DNA from: Actinokineospora auranticolor
Lineage (GTDB): Bacteria; Actinomycetota; Actinomycetes; Mycobacteriales; Pseudonocardiaceae
Direction of reading: 5' to 3'
NCBI RefSeq assembly: GCF_002934265.1
Contig: NZ_PTIX01000010.1
Span: 124,001 to 188,000 of the forward strand
DNA: 64,000 nt
Under the pieces are notes generated by a model. It had not been told where the DNA came from and made no database searches. It saw only the letters and a list, made by a program, of their open reading frames with translations. Both the position numbers and the translations under genes were made by a program. Each line of letters starts with the position of its first letter. The stretch's first letter is position 1. Shown one piece after another: positions 27,021-35,291 of this stretch.

Positions 27021-27079
27021 CGGAGCGCCGGAGCGGGGCACGGCCCCCGCGAGGGGGCGTGCGGTGCTCCGGCGCTCCG
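27021..27079 (-). terminator. Nested GC-rich terminator hairpin
   Basis: Outer arms CGGAGCGCCGGAGC (27021-27034) and GCTCCGGCGCTCCG (27066-27079) pair perfectly over 14 bp, enclosing an inner CCCCC/GGGGG hairpin. It lies 22 bp beyond the stop of the leftward gene. Confidence 0.75.
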
Positions 27080-27101
27080 GCGGACGCGCGGGTGGGCCCG
27101 C

Positions 27102-27509
27102 TCAGTACTCGTCGCCGCCCCAGAAGATCTCCTCCAGCTGGTCGCCGGTGCCCGCGAGCAGCTCCAGGGGGTCGGTGAACTCGTGGATGTCCAGGTCCTT
27201 GAGCGGCAGCGAGTGCCGCAGGACGACGTGGTCGCCCATGATCGCGGCGCCGCAGGCGATGCTGGAGTGGCCGATCTCGGTGAGGACCGCCTTCAGGTCC
27301 ACCTTGTCCGCCAACCCCAGCGGCGTGGCGATTTGCACCCATTCGTGCTTGCTGTCCAGGATCTCCAGGGCGACGATGACCACCTGGGTGCGCTCGTCCT
27401 CCTCGTCCTGCTGCTCGAAGTTGACCAGGATCCGGAGCTGGTCCTCCTCCTCGGAGATGACCTCGTACTCTTCGCGGACGTACTGCGCGAGGTCGCGCCA
27501 TGTCGACAT
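27102..27509 (-). CDS. YbjN/T3SS-chaperone-fold-like small protein
   Basis: 135 residues, acidic. MSTWRDLAQYVREEYEVISEEEDQLRILVNF begins a helix-strand pattern, and QVVIVALEILDSKHEWVQIATPLG with DLKAVLTEIGHSSIACGAAIMGDHVVLRHSLPL is typical of small YbjN-like or type III secretion chaperone-like folds, which often act as chaperones or immunity-like partners. No signal peptide is present. The start ATG 27509 is followed by good codon bias. It is divergent from the toxin-like fragment at 27666, but nothing shows that they work together. Medium confidence in fold, low in role. Confidence 0.65.
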   Translation of the reverse strand: MSTWRDLAQYVREEYEVISEEEDQLRILVNFEQQDEEDERTQVVIVALEILDSKHEWVQIATPLGLADKVDLKAVLTEIGHSSIACGAAIMGDHVVLRHSLPLKDLDIHEFTDPLELLAGTGDQLEEIFWGGDEY

Positions 27510-27665
27510 GCGCACAGCGTAGCGGGGCGAACACGCGATCGGATCCGGTCGTGTGCGTATCCACCGCCGACAGGTGAACTCCCGCAACCCCCGTTCCGGG
27601 GACTGGTCTCCTGCTCCACGCCGCCCGGACCGGGCAGGCGCGATGCCAGACGAGACCCAAGAGAC

Positions 27666-27971
27666 CCGGCCGCCGGCGGTCACGACATCAACTACGGGAT
27701 GCGGCACATCAGCGCCAGGCACGGCAACGTCACGTCGCGGGCGCAGCGGAACCACCTGGTGGCGTGCGTCCGGCGGGTGCTGACCCAGGGGACGCCGCAC
27801 CTCTTGGCGGACGAGAAGCAGTGCCAGGTCACGTACCAGGCCGGGGACGGCCGAACCTGGATCATGTTCGTGCGCGACCCCGGCTACCTGGACGACCCGG
27901 CGAGCCGGTGGGGCGTCGCGACCGTGTACCCGTGGCGGGCGAACCGCCCCTGGCTGCGCTGCACGGCCTGA
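27666..27971 (+). pseudogene. Orphan toxin-like C-terminal domain (BECR-fold-like), no proper N-terminus
   Basis: In one + frame the sequence HDINYGMRHISARHG, then HLVACVRRVLTQGTPH and WIMFVRDPGYLDDP ends at TGA 27971. A GMRHI..RHG-type start, a basic helix, and a C-terminal beta sheet resemble the catalytic tips of polymorphic toxins with RNase-type BECR folds, where the His-x-x-x-x-His helix is catalytic. No start with a ribosome-binding site lies in front; the first ATG (27699) falls inside the domain. It is probably a detached tip left from a larger secreted toxin, or a very small gene. Toxicity is inference. Confidence 0.5.
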
Positions 27972-28027
27972 AGCGGAACGGGGTGGCGACCGGCGACCGG
28001 TCACCACCCCGCCGCACGGCGCTGCCG

Positions 28028-28819
28028 CTAGTCGACGAAGGCGATCGTCGGCAGGTCGACGGAGCTGGCGCCCGCGTCGGCCGTCACGACGGCGCCGCTG
28101 ACGATCGCGGCGTCCTTCGACGCCAGGAACGCGATGACCGACGCGATCTCCTCCGGCTCGGCCGGGCGGCCCAGCGGGCAGTTCTCCGTGACGACCTTGT
28201 ACGCCTGCTCCCGGTCCAGGCCCTTGCCCGCCCCGAACGCCGCCATCTGCTCGTCCGCCATCGGCGTGCGCACCCAGCCCGGGCACACCGCGTTCGCGCG
28301 GACGCCGTCGCGGCCGTAGTCGCGGGCGATCGAGCGGGTCAGGCCGATGAGCGCGTGCTTGGTCGAGGTGTAGCCCGCGACACCGGGGCCCGCGAACAGA
28401 CCGGCCAGCGACGAGACCAGCACGACCGAGCCGCCGCGCACCCGCAGCGCGGGCAGCGCCTCGCGGATGGTGACGAAGGCACTGGTCAGGTTGACGTCGA
28501 GGGCCAGCTTCCAGCCCGCGTCGTCGGTCTCCAGGGCGGTGCCGAGGCCGTGGCCACCGGCGTTGGCGACCACGCCGTCGAGCCTGCCGAACTTCTCCAG
28601 CGTCGCCGCCACGACGGCCTTCATGGCCGCCGAGTCCACCGCGTCGGCGGGCAGCACGAGCGCGCTCTCCCCCAGCGGGTCGGCGACCTCGCGCAGCGGG
28701 GCCTCGCGCCTGCCGGTGAGGACGACCTTGCCGCCCTCCTCGACCAGCCGGCGGGCCGTGGCCGCGCCGATCCCCGTGCCCGCCCCGGTGATCAGGGTGA
28801 CCGTGTCCGCGAACCTCAT
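28028..28819 (-). CDS. Short-chain dehydrogenase/reductase (intact catalytic triad)
   Basis: 263 residues. TLITGAGTGIGAATARRLVEEGG is the nucleotide-binding motif, VANAGG the NAG-like segment, SVVLVSSLAG carries the catalytic serine and GYTSTKHALIGLTRSIARDYG the Y-x-x-x-K pair. VCPGWVRTPMADEQ completes the classical SDR pattern. The substrate is unknown. Its ATG start (28819) overlaps the stop of the preceding SDR gene (ATGA), so the two are translated together. The preceding protein lacks the catalytic residues, so the pair may form one hetero-oligomeric enzyme. An open frame to 29155 is an artefact of the overlap. Confidence 0.9.
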   Translation of the reverse strand: MRFADTVTLITGAGTGIGAATARRLVEEGGKVVLTGRREAPLREVADPLGESALVLPADAVDSAAMKAVVAATLEKFGRLDGVVANAGGHGLGTALETDDAGWKLALDVNLTSAFVTIREALPALRVRGGSVVLVSSLAGLFAGPGVAGYTSTKHALIGLTRSIARDYGRDGVRANAVCPGWVRTPMADEQMAAFGAGKGLDREQAYKVVTENCPLGRPAEPEEIASVIAFLASKDAAIVSGAVVTADAGASSVDLPTIAFVD

Positions 28820-29475
28820 GCGACCGTTCCTCTCGTCTTGATCGTCTGTCCACTCAGGTGGGCGCCGTCCGGCCCGAGCAGGCCGAGGACCGCCGCGGCG
28901 ATGTCCTCGGGGACCAGGAAGTCCGTGCACCCCGGGGCGACCGCGCCGACCCGGATGCCCAGCGGGGCCACGTCCCCGGCCACCGCGGCGGTGAACCCGC
29001 GCACGGCGCCCTCGACGGCGCTGTGGTGCGCCATGTGCCCGCAGTCCGCGACGATCGTGACGATCGCCCCGCTGCCCTGGCCCTTCATCGCCCGCAACGC
29101 CGCCCGGGTCCCGTAGAACGTGCCGTCGAGGCGCACTCCCAGCGCCTCGTGCCACTGCTCGTCCGTGATGTCCATCGTGGACCCGGCGGCGGCCGGACCG
29201 CAGTCCCAGCCGCCCGTGTTGGTGACCAGCACGTCCAGCCTGCCGAAGTGGTCGACCACCGCGCGCACCGCGCCGTCGACCTGCACCGGGTCGGAGACGT
29301 CGGCGCTGACCACCATGCCGCGCCGGAGCCCGCGCGAGGCCAGCTCCGCCCCGGTCGAGTCACCGTCGAGCACCGCCACCGTGGCGCCCTCGTCGTCGAG
29401 CATCCGCGCGACCGCGATGCCGACCCCGGAACCGGCCCCGGTGACCAGTGCCACCTTGCCGTCCATGCTGCCCAT
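28816..29475 (-). CDS. SDR-fold protein with missing catalytic Tyr and Lys
   Basis: 219 residues, short for the family (usually ~250). The nucleotide-binding motif VALVTGAGSGVGIAVARML and LVTNTGGW segment are normal. At the active site, the Y-S-x-x-K position reads HSAVE within MAHHSAVEGAVRGF: tyrosine is replaced by histidine and lysine by glutamate. The usual serine segment reads IVTIVADCG. It can probably bind a cofactor but not catalyse hydride transfer in the normal way. It is directly coupled to an intact SDR downstream. The start is ATG 29475 or the internal ATG 29466. Confidence 0.85.
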   Translation of the reverse strand: MGSMDGKVALVTGAGSGVGIAVARMLDDEGATVAVLDGDSTGAELASRGLRRGMVVSADVSDPVQVDGAVRAVVDHFGRLDVLVTNTGGWDCGPAAAGSTMDITDEQWHEALGVRLDGTFYGTRAALRAMKGQGSGAIVTIVADCGHMAHHSAVEGAVRGFTAAVAGDVAPLGIRVGAVAPGCTDFLVPEDIAAAVLGLLGPDGAHLSGQTIKTRGTVA

Positions 29476-29587
29476 GACCGGGCACGCTAATTCCCGCCAT
29501 GAGCGGTTACCCAGAGCCAGAACCCACTAGTGCGCAGCCGAACAACGATCGTTCGCTTCGAGGCAACTAGTTGGTCACGGCATGGGA

Positions 29588-29629
29588 CAACCGGTGGTCC
29601 GACTTGCACCGAAGCCGGACCACCGGTTG
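29588..29629. terminator. Rho-independent terminator with T-run on the + strand
   Basis: A 14-bp perfect stem CAACCGGTGGTCCG / CGGACCACCGGTTG (29588-29601, 29616-29629) is followed by GGTCTTTTT. The T-run faces the + strand, but the hairpin also sits just beyond the stop of the leftward hpaE-like gene and probably serves it. Confidence 0.8.
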
Positions 29630-29636
29630 GGTCTTT

Positions 29637-31145
29637 TTACTTGCCAGCCTTGCCGAACTGCGGCGTGTGCAGGTCGCCGACGGCCACGTGGATGGCGCGC
29701 ACGTCGCTGTAGAAGTCGATGCTGTGCACACCGCCTTCCTGGCCAACACCACTGGCCTTGATGCCGCCGAACGGGGTCCGCAGGTCGCGCACGTTGTGCG
29801 AGTTGATCCAGACCATGCCCGACTGCACCGCGCGCGCGACGCGGTGGCCGCGCTGCAGGTCACTGGTCCAGACATATCCGGCCAGCCCGTACTTGGTGGC
29901 GTTGGCCAGCTCGATGGCCTCCTCCTCCGTGTCGAACGGCGTCACGCCGACGACCGGGCCGAAGATCTCCTCCTGGAAGATCGTGGCGTCCGGGCGGACG
30001 TCGGCGAACACGGTCGGCTGCAGGAAGTTGCCCTCCGGCAGGCCCTCGGGGCGCACGCCACCGGCCACCAGCCGGGACTCGCGCTTGCCGATCTCGACGT
30101 ACTCCATGACCCGCGCGTAGTGCTCGGGGTGGATCAGCGCGCCGACCTCGGTGGTCGGGTCGGCGGGCAGGCCGACGCGCACGGCCGCCGCGCGGGCGCC
30201 CAGCGCCTCGACGAACCGGTCGTAGATCTCGCGCTGGACCAGGACCCGCGAGCTGGCGGTGCAGCGCTCGCCGTTGAGGGAGAACACGCCGAACACGGCG
30301 GCGTCCACGGCCCGGTCGAAGTCGGCGTCGGCGAAGACCACGCAGGGCGACTTGCCGCCCAGCTCCATCGACACCTCCTTGAGGTTGTCGGCCGAGGAGC
30401 GCATGATGATCTGCCCGGTGCCGCTCTCACCGGTGAACGAGATGCGCGGGACGTCCGGGTGCGACACCAGCGCCGCACCGGCCTGCTCACCGATGCCGTG
30501 CACCAGGTTGAACACGCCGTCCGGCACGCCCGCCTCGGTCATGATCTCCGGCAGCAGGCTCGCCGACAGCGGCGACCACTCGGCGGGCTTGAGCACCACG
30601 GTGCAGCCCGACGCGAGGCTGGGGGCCAGCTTCCAGGTCTCCAGCATGAACGGGGTGTTCCACGGGGTGATCAGACCCGCGACACCGGCGGGCTGGCGCA
30701 CCGAGTAGTTGACCTGCTTGTCGCCCACGACGTAGGCCTCGTCGTGGATGGCCACGATGACGTCGGCGAAGTAGCGGAAGTTCTCCGCCGCGCGGTGCGC
30801 CTGGCCGCGGGCCTGGGTGATCGGCAGACCGGTGTCGAAGGTCTCCAGCTCGGCCAGGCGCTCGGCGCGCACCTCGATGCCGTCGGCGATCTTGTTCAGG
30901 ATCTTGGCGCGCTCGCGGGCGCTCAGCCGCGGCCACGGGCCCTCGGTGAACGCGCGCTTGGCGGCGGCCACGGCGAGGTCGATGTCGGCGGCGTCACCGG
31001 CGGCGACGCGGCCGTAGACCTCGTTGGTGACCGGGTCGGCGACCGGGAAGGTCGCACCGTCCACACTGGACGCCGGCTTGCCGTCGATGAAGTGCCGCAG
31101 GTCGCTGGGCAGGTCGGCAGGGCGGGGGACGACTGGCTCGGTCAT
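29637..31145 (-). CDS. hpaE: 5-carboxymethyl-2-hydroxymuconate semialdehyde dehydrogenase
   Basis: 502 residues. The aldehyde dehydrogenase core is complete: ITPWNTPFMLETWKLAPSLASG, RISFTGESGTGQIIM, catalytic glutamate in SMELGGKSP and nucleophilic cysteine in NGERCTASSRVLV. The C-terminal VRDLRTPFGGIKASGVGQEGG and whole-length pattern match HpaE, which oxidises 5-carboxymethyl-2-hydroxymuconic semialdehyde, the ring-cleavage product made by HpaD, with NAD+. The gene ends the leftward operon that starts at 35036. Position and pathway neighbours make this the most likely role, though broad-range aldehyde dehydrogenase activity cannot be excluded. Confidence 0.9.
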   Translation of the reverse strand: MTEPVVPRPADLPSDLRHFIDGKPASSVDGATFPVADPVTNEVYGRVAAGDAADIDLAVAAAKRAFTEGPWPRLSARERAKILNKIADGIEVRAERLAELETFDTGLPITQARGQAHRAAENFRYFADVIVAIHDEAYVVGDKQVNYSVRQPAGVAGLITPWNTPFMLETWKLAPSLASGCTVVLKPAEWSPLSASLLPEIMTEAGVPDGVFNLVHGIGEQAGAALVSHPDVPRISFTGESGTGQIIMRSSADNLKEVSMELGGKSPCVVFADADFDRAVDAAVFGVFSLNGERCTASSRVLVQREIYDRFVEALGARAAAVRVGLPADPTTEVGALIHPEHYARVMEYVEIGKRESRLVAGGVRPEGLPEGNFLQPTVFADVRPDATIFQEEIFGPVVGVTPFDTEEEAIELANATKYGLAGYVWTSDLQRGHRVARAVQSGMVWINSHNVRDLRTPFGGIKASGVGQEGGVHSIDFYSDVRAIHVAVGDLHTPQFGKAGK

Positions 31146-31176
31146 GCTTGTTCTCCTTGGCGGGTCGGCGGGGGCG

Positions 31177-32103
31177 TCAGTTGGCGGGGCGGACGAGCAG
31201 GTGCTCGGCCTGGGCGCGCAGGGCGTTGATCTTCTCCAGGCCCTTGGCGGTCGGCTCGATCAGCGGCGCGCGGACGAACCCGCTCTCGATGAGGCCGAGG
31301 TTCTTCAGGATGTGCTTGGCGGGCGCGGGGTTCGTCTCCACGAACAGCAGCTCCACCAGCGGCGCGAGCTGGTAGTGCAGGTCGATGGCGCCCTCGTGGT
31401 CGCCGGAGACGTAGAGCTCGTACATCCGCGCGACCGCGGCGGGCGCGATGTTCGCCAGCGCCGAGACGAAGCCGATGCCGCCGATGGCCAGCAGCGGCAG
31501 GCACAGCAGCTCGATGCCCGACCACATCAGGAAGTCGCGCCCGCACTTGTGCAGCACGTGCGAGAAGTGCTCGAAGTCCTTGGTGGTCTCCTTGATGCCC
31601 ACGATGTTGTCGTGGTTGCGGCGCAGCGTCGCCACGGTGTCCGGGGCGATGTCCAGCGCGGTGCGCGAGGGCACGTTGTAGACCACGATCGGCAGGTCGG
31701 GGAACTCCCGCGCCACGGTGCCGTACCAGGCGATCAGGCCCTCCTGGGTGGGACGGCTGTAGTACGGGGTGATGACCAGCGCGATGTCGGCGCCGAGGTC
31801 CTGCGCGGCGGCGGTCAGCTCCAGCGTCTCGTCGAGCTTGGTGGAGCCGGTGCCCGGCAGGAACGGCACGCGGTCGTCGATCACCTCGGCCACGGCCTTC
31901 ATCGCGGCGATGCGCTCGGCGATGGTCTGCGCGCTGGGCTCACCGGTGGAGCCGCCGATGGAGATGCCGTGCGAGCCCGAGTCGAGCTGCCAGCGCACGA
32001 GGTTGCGCAGGCCGTCGAGGTCGACGGCGCCGTCGGCGGTGAACGGGGTGACCACCGGGGCGATGGAGCCCTTGACCGCGGCGGGGGTGGAGCGGAACTT
32101 CAT
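31177..32103 (-). CDS. DapA/NAL-family class I aldolase-like protein
   Basis: 308 residues. GSIAPVVTPFTADGAVDLDGLRNLVRW and GTGSTKLDETLEL are dihydrodipicolinate synthase/N-acetylneuraminate lyase family blocks; the Schiff-base lysine is in NIVGIKETTKDF and the tyrosine-containing VYNVPSRTALDI is present. Within the homoprotocatechuate operon it may replace the missing class II HpaI aldolase, cleaving 4-hydroxy-2-oxoheptanedioate or a related oxo-acid to pyruvate. That is inferred from context, and lysine biosynthesis (DapA) is unlikely because the gene sits in a catabolic operon. Spacing to neighbours is 13-31 bp. Confidence 0.88.
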   Translation of the reverse strand: MKFRSTPAAVKGSIAPVVTPFTADGAVDLDGLRNLVRWQLDSGSHGISIGGSTGEPSAQTIAERIAAMKAVAEVIDDRVPFLPGTGSTKLDETLELTAAAQDLGADIALVITPYYSRPTQEGLIAWYGTVAREFPDLPIVVYNVPSRTALDIAPDTVATLRRNHDNIVGIKETTKDFEHFSHVLHKCGRDFLMWSGIELLCLPLLAIGGIGFVSALANIAPAAVARMYELYVSGDHEGAIDLHYQLAPLVELLFVETNPAPAKHILKNLGLIESGFVRAPLIEPTAKGLEKINALRAQAEHLLVRPAN

Positions 32104-32116
32104 TGCTTCTCCAGGA

Positions 32117-32779
32117 TCAGGCGCGGGTGGAGACCGCGGTGACGGTGTTGAGCTTGTGCTGGCGGGCGAAGGCCTCGACGTCGGCGGCGGGCGCTCCGGT
32201 GCGGAGCAGGCGTAAGAGCTCGTCGTGCTCCTCGACCGACTCCCTGGCCCGTCCGGGGATTAGGCTGAACGTGGAGCGGCGCAGCACGTCCAGCAGGTTC
32301 CACTCGCGGGTGATCAGGTCCCGCAGGTGCGGGTTGGGGCAGCCCCCGCACAGCAGGAGGTGGAACTCCCGGTTGAGCCGGGTGAAGCCCAGCGGGTCGA
32401 ACTCGGTGAGCGTGGCCCGCATCCGGTCGTTGAGCTTCTCGGCACGCGACAGCAGCGTCGGGGTGGCCTTGGCGGTCGCCATGGCGTGGCCCTCCAGCAG
32501 CGCCAGCGTGTGCATGGCGTGCCGGTACTGGTCCGGGTCGACGCCCGCGACCTGGGCACCGACGTTGCGCTCGAAGATGACCCAGCCCTCGGCCTCCAGC
32601 CGCCGCACCGCCTCGCGGATCGGCACGGCGCTGATGCCGAGGTCGCGGGCGATCCGGTCGAAGACCAGCCGGGTGCCGGGGCCGTACCAGCCGTCCACGA
32701 TGCGCTCCTTGAGCGTCTCGTAGGCGTACTGGGTCTTGGAGCGGCCCGCGAGCGCCGGGATGGTGACCGAGGTGGTCAT
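32117..32779 (-). CDS. GntR-family (FCD) regulator of the hpa operon
   Basis: 220 residues. The N-terminal winged helix YAYETLKERIVDGWYGPGTRLVFDRIARDLGISAVPIREAVRRLEAEGWV is classic GntR; the rest (HTLALLEGHAMA, LNREFHLLLCGGCPNPHLRDLI, EEHDELLRLL) is the FCD ligand-binding domain. It is encoded inside the operon, with its ATG overlapping the stop of the FAH-RraA gene (ATGA), so it probably senses a pathway intermediate and represses its own operon. An open frame reaching 33025 is antisense noise in the coupled region. Confidence 0.92.
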   Translation of the reverse strand: MTTSVTIPALAGRSKTQYAYETLKERIVDGWYGPGTRLVFDRIARDLGISAVPIREAVRRLEAEGWVIFERNVGAQVAGVDPDQYRHAMHTLALLEGHAMATAKATPTLLSRAEKLNDRMRATLTEFDPLGFTRLNREFHLLLCGGCPNPHLRDLITREWNLLDVLRRSTFSLIPGRARESVEEHDELLRLLRTGAPAADVEAFARQHKLNTVTAVSTRA

Positions 32780-34173
32780 CGCCCGTCCCACTCGGCGTAC
32801 TTGGCCTTCCAGGTCGCGTTCATCGGGTACAGGCCGTCGACCGACTCGCCCTCGTCGACGCGGGCCAGGATGAACTTCTCCTGGCGCTCCATCTCCAGCG
32901 CGTCCTTGGCGACCTCGTCCACGATGGCGGGCGGGATCAGGATGACGCCCTCGCCGTCGCCGACCAGCACGTCGCCGGGGCGCACCAGGACGCCCGCGCA
33001 GGCCACGTCCACGCCGATCTCCCACGGCACGTGCTTGCGGCCGAGGACCGCGGCGTGCGCGCCCGCGGAGTAGGTCGGGATCTCCAGTTCGCCGAAGGAC
33101 GGGCTGTCCCGCAGGCAGCCGTCGGTGACGATGCCGACCGCGCCGCGGCGGGCCGCGCGCAGGGCCAGGATGTCGCCGATGGTGCCCGCGCCGTGCTCGT
33201 CGCGGCAGTCGATGACCAGCACCTGGCCGGGGCCGATGGCCTCGACGGCGCGCTTCTGCGCGTTCATGCCGCCGCCGCGCTCGTCGAACATGTCCTCGCG
33301 CAGCGGCAGGTACCGCAGCGTGTGCGCGACGCCGACCATCCGCAGGTCGGCGCGCGCGGGGGCGAGTCCGGTGAGGAAGGTGTGGTTGAGCCCGCGCTTG
33401 CGCAGCTGGCTCGACAGCGTCGCGGTGGACACCGCGTTGAGGGCGGCCTCGGTCTCCGGCTTGATGGACGGGACGTCCTTGCCGAACGCGATGCCCTTGT
33501 CCACGGCGGTCACCTGGGGGCGGGCGCCGGGCTTGGGCAGCTCGTCGTCGGCCTCGACGACGGTGTTGACCAGGCGCTCGGCGTCGCCGATGGCGACCTC
33601 GACGACGTCACCGGGCTCGACGACGGTGGCGCCGGTCGGGGTGCCGCAGAGGATGATGTCGCCGGGCTCCAGCGTGATGGTGCGGGAGAGGTCGGCGACC
33701 AGGTAGCCGAAGTCGAACAGCAGCTCGTCGACCTTGGCCTCCTGCACCAGCGTGCCGTTGACCCAGGTGCGCAGGGTCAGGTCGGCGGTGCGGGGGTCCA
33801 GCAGGGCGGAGCCGACGGGGGTGAAGCCGTCGGAGCCCTTGCTGCGCAGGTTGGAGCCGCGGTCGGCGTAGCGCAGGTCGTGCACGCCGAAGTCGTTCGC
33901 GGCGGCGACGCCCGCGATGTAGTCCAGGGCGTCCGAACGCTTCACGTTCTTGGCGCGCTTGCCGATGACTACGGCGATTTCGCCCTCGAACGCGGAAAGG
34001 ACGGTGCCCTTGGGACGGACGAGGTCCTGGCCGGTCGCCGCGAGTGACGACGGCGGCTTGAGGAAGTAGGACGGCTCCTCCGGGAACCGGCCCCGCTCGG
34101 CCGCGCGGCTGCGGTAGTTCAGGTGCACCGCGATGATCTTGGTCGGCTGGATGCCCAGCGGGTGCGCGCTCAC
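32776..34173 (-). CDS. Fusion of fumarylacetoacetate-hydrolase-fold (HpaG-like) and RraA/HMG-aldolase-like domains
   Basis: 465 residues. The N-terminal ~230 residues are FAH-fold: KIIAVHLNYRSRAAERGRFPEEPSYFLKPPSSL, then FEGEIAVVIGKRA (metal-binding acidic residues), AANDFGVHDLRYAD and DIILCGTPTGATVVEPGDVVEV. This half should act as the HpaG isomerase/decarboxylase. After a linker (VTAVDKGIAFG) an RraA-like half follows: GGGMNAQKRAVEAIGPGQVLVIDC, IGDILALRAARRGAVGIVTDGCLRDS with the DG-x-x-RD motif, and HVPWEIGVDVACAGVLVRPGDVLVGDGEGV. Such domains are HMG/oxaloacetate lyases or inactive relatives. It overlaps hpaD and the GntR gene by 4 bp each. An intact fusion of these two is unusual. Confidence 0.9.
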   Translation of the reverse strand: MSAHPLGIQPTKIIAVHLNYRSRAAERGRFPEEPSYFLKPPSSLAATGQDLVRPKGTVLSAFEGEIAVVIGKRAKNVKRSDALDYIAGVAAANDFGVHDLRYADRGSNLRSKGSDGFTPVGSALLDPRTADLTLRTWVNGTLVQEAKVDELLFDFGYLVADLSRTITLEPGDIILCGTPTGATVVEPGDVVEVAIGDAERLVNTVVEADDELPKPGARPQVTAVDKGIAFGKDVPSIKPETEAALNAVSTATLSSQLRKRGLNHTFLTGLAPARADLRMVGVAHTLRYLPLREDMFDERGGGMNAQKRAVEAIGPGQVLVIDCRDEHGAGTIGDILALRAARRGAVGIVTDGCLRDSPSFGELEIPTYSAGAHAAVLGRKHVPWEIGVDVACAGVLVRPGDVLVGDGEGVILIPPAIVDEVAKDALEMERQEKFILARVDEGESVDGLYPMNATWKAKYAEWDGR

Positions 34174-35036
34174 GCGGGCACCGGGAAATCAACGATGACC
34201 TGGCCGGTGCCGGAGCTCGGGAAGTAGTCGCAGAGCTGCTCGCCCTTGCCGGAGTAGTCCTTCCACCCGAGGAGGCCGAACATCATGGCGGTGTCGGCCA
34301 TGGCGGCCTCGCCGGTGCAGCGCTCGTTGTAGGTCGGGAGGGTCTCGAGGAACTCGGCGATGCGGCCCTCGCGCCACTGGTCGAGCACGATCCGGTCGGC
34401 CTGCTCGTTGAACGGGTTGGAGATCGTGTTGAGGTACTGGGAGGAGATCTCGTTCGTGGGGAACTGGTGCGACAGGGACCCGCTGGCCAGGAACGCGACC
34501 TTGCGGTCGGAGCGCTTGATGGCACGCAGCATGGCCTCGCCGACGCGGCGGTTCTCGTCGATCGTGGAGTAGATGTTGCAGCCGATCGGGAGCACGTCGA
34601 GCTGCCGGGCGCCCTCGGTGTTGTCGGGGCGGTTCATGAAGTGCATCGGGACCAGCGTGGCGTACTCGAGGCCGAGGTCCTTGACGTCGTGGACCAGGGC
34701 TTTCTGTCCACCGGCGTTGATCTCCTCGCCGATGAGCCGGGCCAGGTCGGGGGCGCCCGCGTAGTCGTACTCCAGGTCGGCGATGAAGTGCGGCAGCTCG
34801 TGCGAGGCGTAGCTGCCGTGGTGCTGGGCCTTGCCGTTGAGGTGGAAGCCCATGCTGTTCATCCAGTGCGAGTCCGCCACCAGGAAGGTGTCGGCGCCGC
34901 GGTCGCGCGCCCGCTTGCCCACCTCGGCCAGGCCGAGCTCCGCGGGCCTGCGGATGCCGTGGTTCTTGCCGGGCTGGATGGACAGCCAGATCGACGGCAC
35001 GTGCGTGATCTTGGCGGCCAGGACCAGCTCACCCAT
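34170..35036 (-). CDS. hpaD: 3,4-dihydroxyphenylacetate 2,3-dioxygenase (LigB type)
   Basis: 288 residues. MGELVLAAKITHVPSIWLS with PGKNHGIRRPA, TFLVADSHWMNS, SHELPHFIADLEYDYAGAPDLARLI, LGLEYATLVPMHFMNR and the ending DYFPSSGTGQVIVDFPVPA match enterobacterial HpaD/HpcB closely. The iron-binding residues of LigB-type extradiol dioxygenases are expected among the ITHVPS and DSHW histidines. It opens the ring of homoprotocatechuate. GGAGGAGGTC lies just upstream of ATG 35036; an open frame to 35192 has no support. It is the first gene of a five-gene leftward operon and is divergent from the AraC gene. Confidence 0.93.
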   Translation of the reverse strand: MGELVLAAKITHVPSIWLSIQPGKNHGIRRPAELGLAEVGKRARDRGADTFLVADSHWMNSMGFHLNGKAQHHGSYASHELPHFIADLEYDYAGAPDLARLIGEEINAGGQKALVHDVKDLGLEYATLVPMHFMNRPDNTEGARQLDVLPIGCNIYSTIDENRRVGEAMLRAIKRSDRKVAFLASGSLSHQFPTNEISSQYLNTISNPFNEQADRIVLDQWREGRIAEFLETLPTYNERCTGEAAMADTAMMFGLLGWKDYSGKGEQLCDYFPSSGTGQVIVDFPVPA

Positions 35037-35291
35037 GGTGACCTCCTCCATAGAGGGAATCATGTAGCGGATCGCATATGATTCGTACTCCGACGGCGGC
35101 ACACGCCACCGATGGGAACAGGTGTACCCCCTCGGAGCGTTGATTCCTTGGCGGGGCGTGCACTCCGGTTGACCGGGAGCGCATCGCAACATTGCGGGTA
35201 GGACTCGGTGCGAGGCCGAGCCTTGACGGGAACGGGCGTGAGGGAACAGTGTTCCCAGTCACGCAGGGTCACTCTGGCAAGGAGGTCAGCG
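35037..35291. promoter_or_regulatory. Divergent promoter region between hpaD and the AraC gene
   Basis: 255 bp holding both start regions. An AT-richer block (ATCGCATATGATTCGTAC near 35071-35088) is the likely promoter/regulator site of the leftward hpa operon. AAGGAGG at 35279-35285 serves the rightward AraC gene. Exact -35/-10 boxes are not clear. Confidence 0.5.

Noticed and set aside
27102-28853. A long minus-strand frame joining the YbjN-like protein to the SDR region
   Set aside because: Only the last 135 codons (from ATG 27509) match a protein pattern; the rest is a shadow of the SDR gene in another frame.
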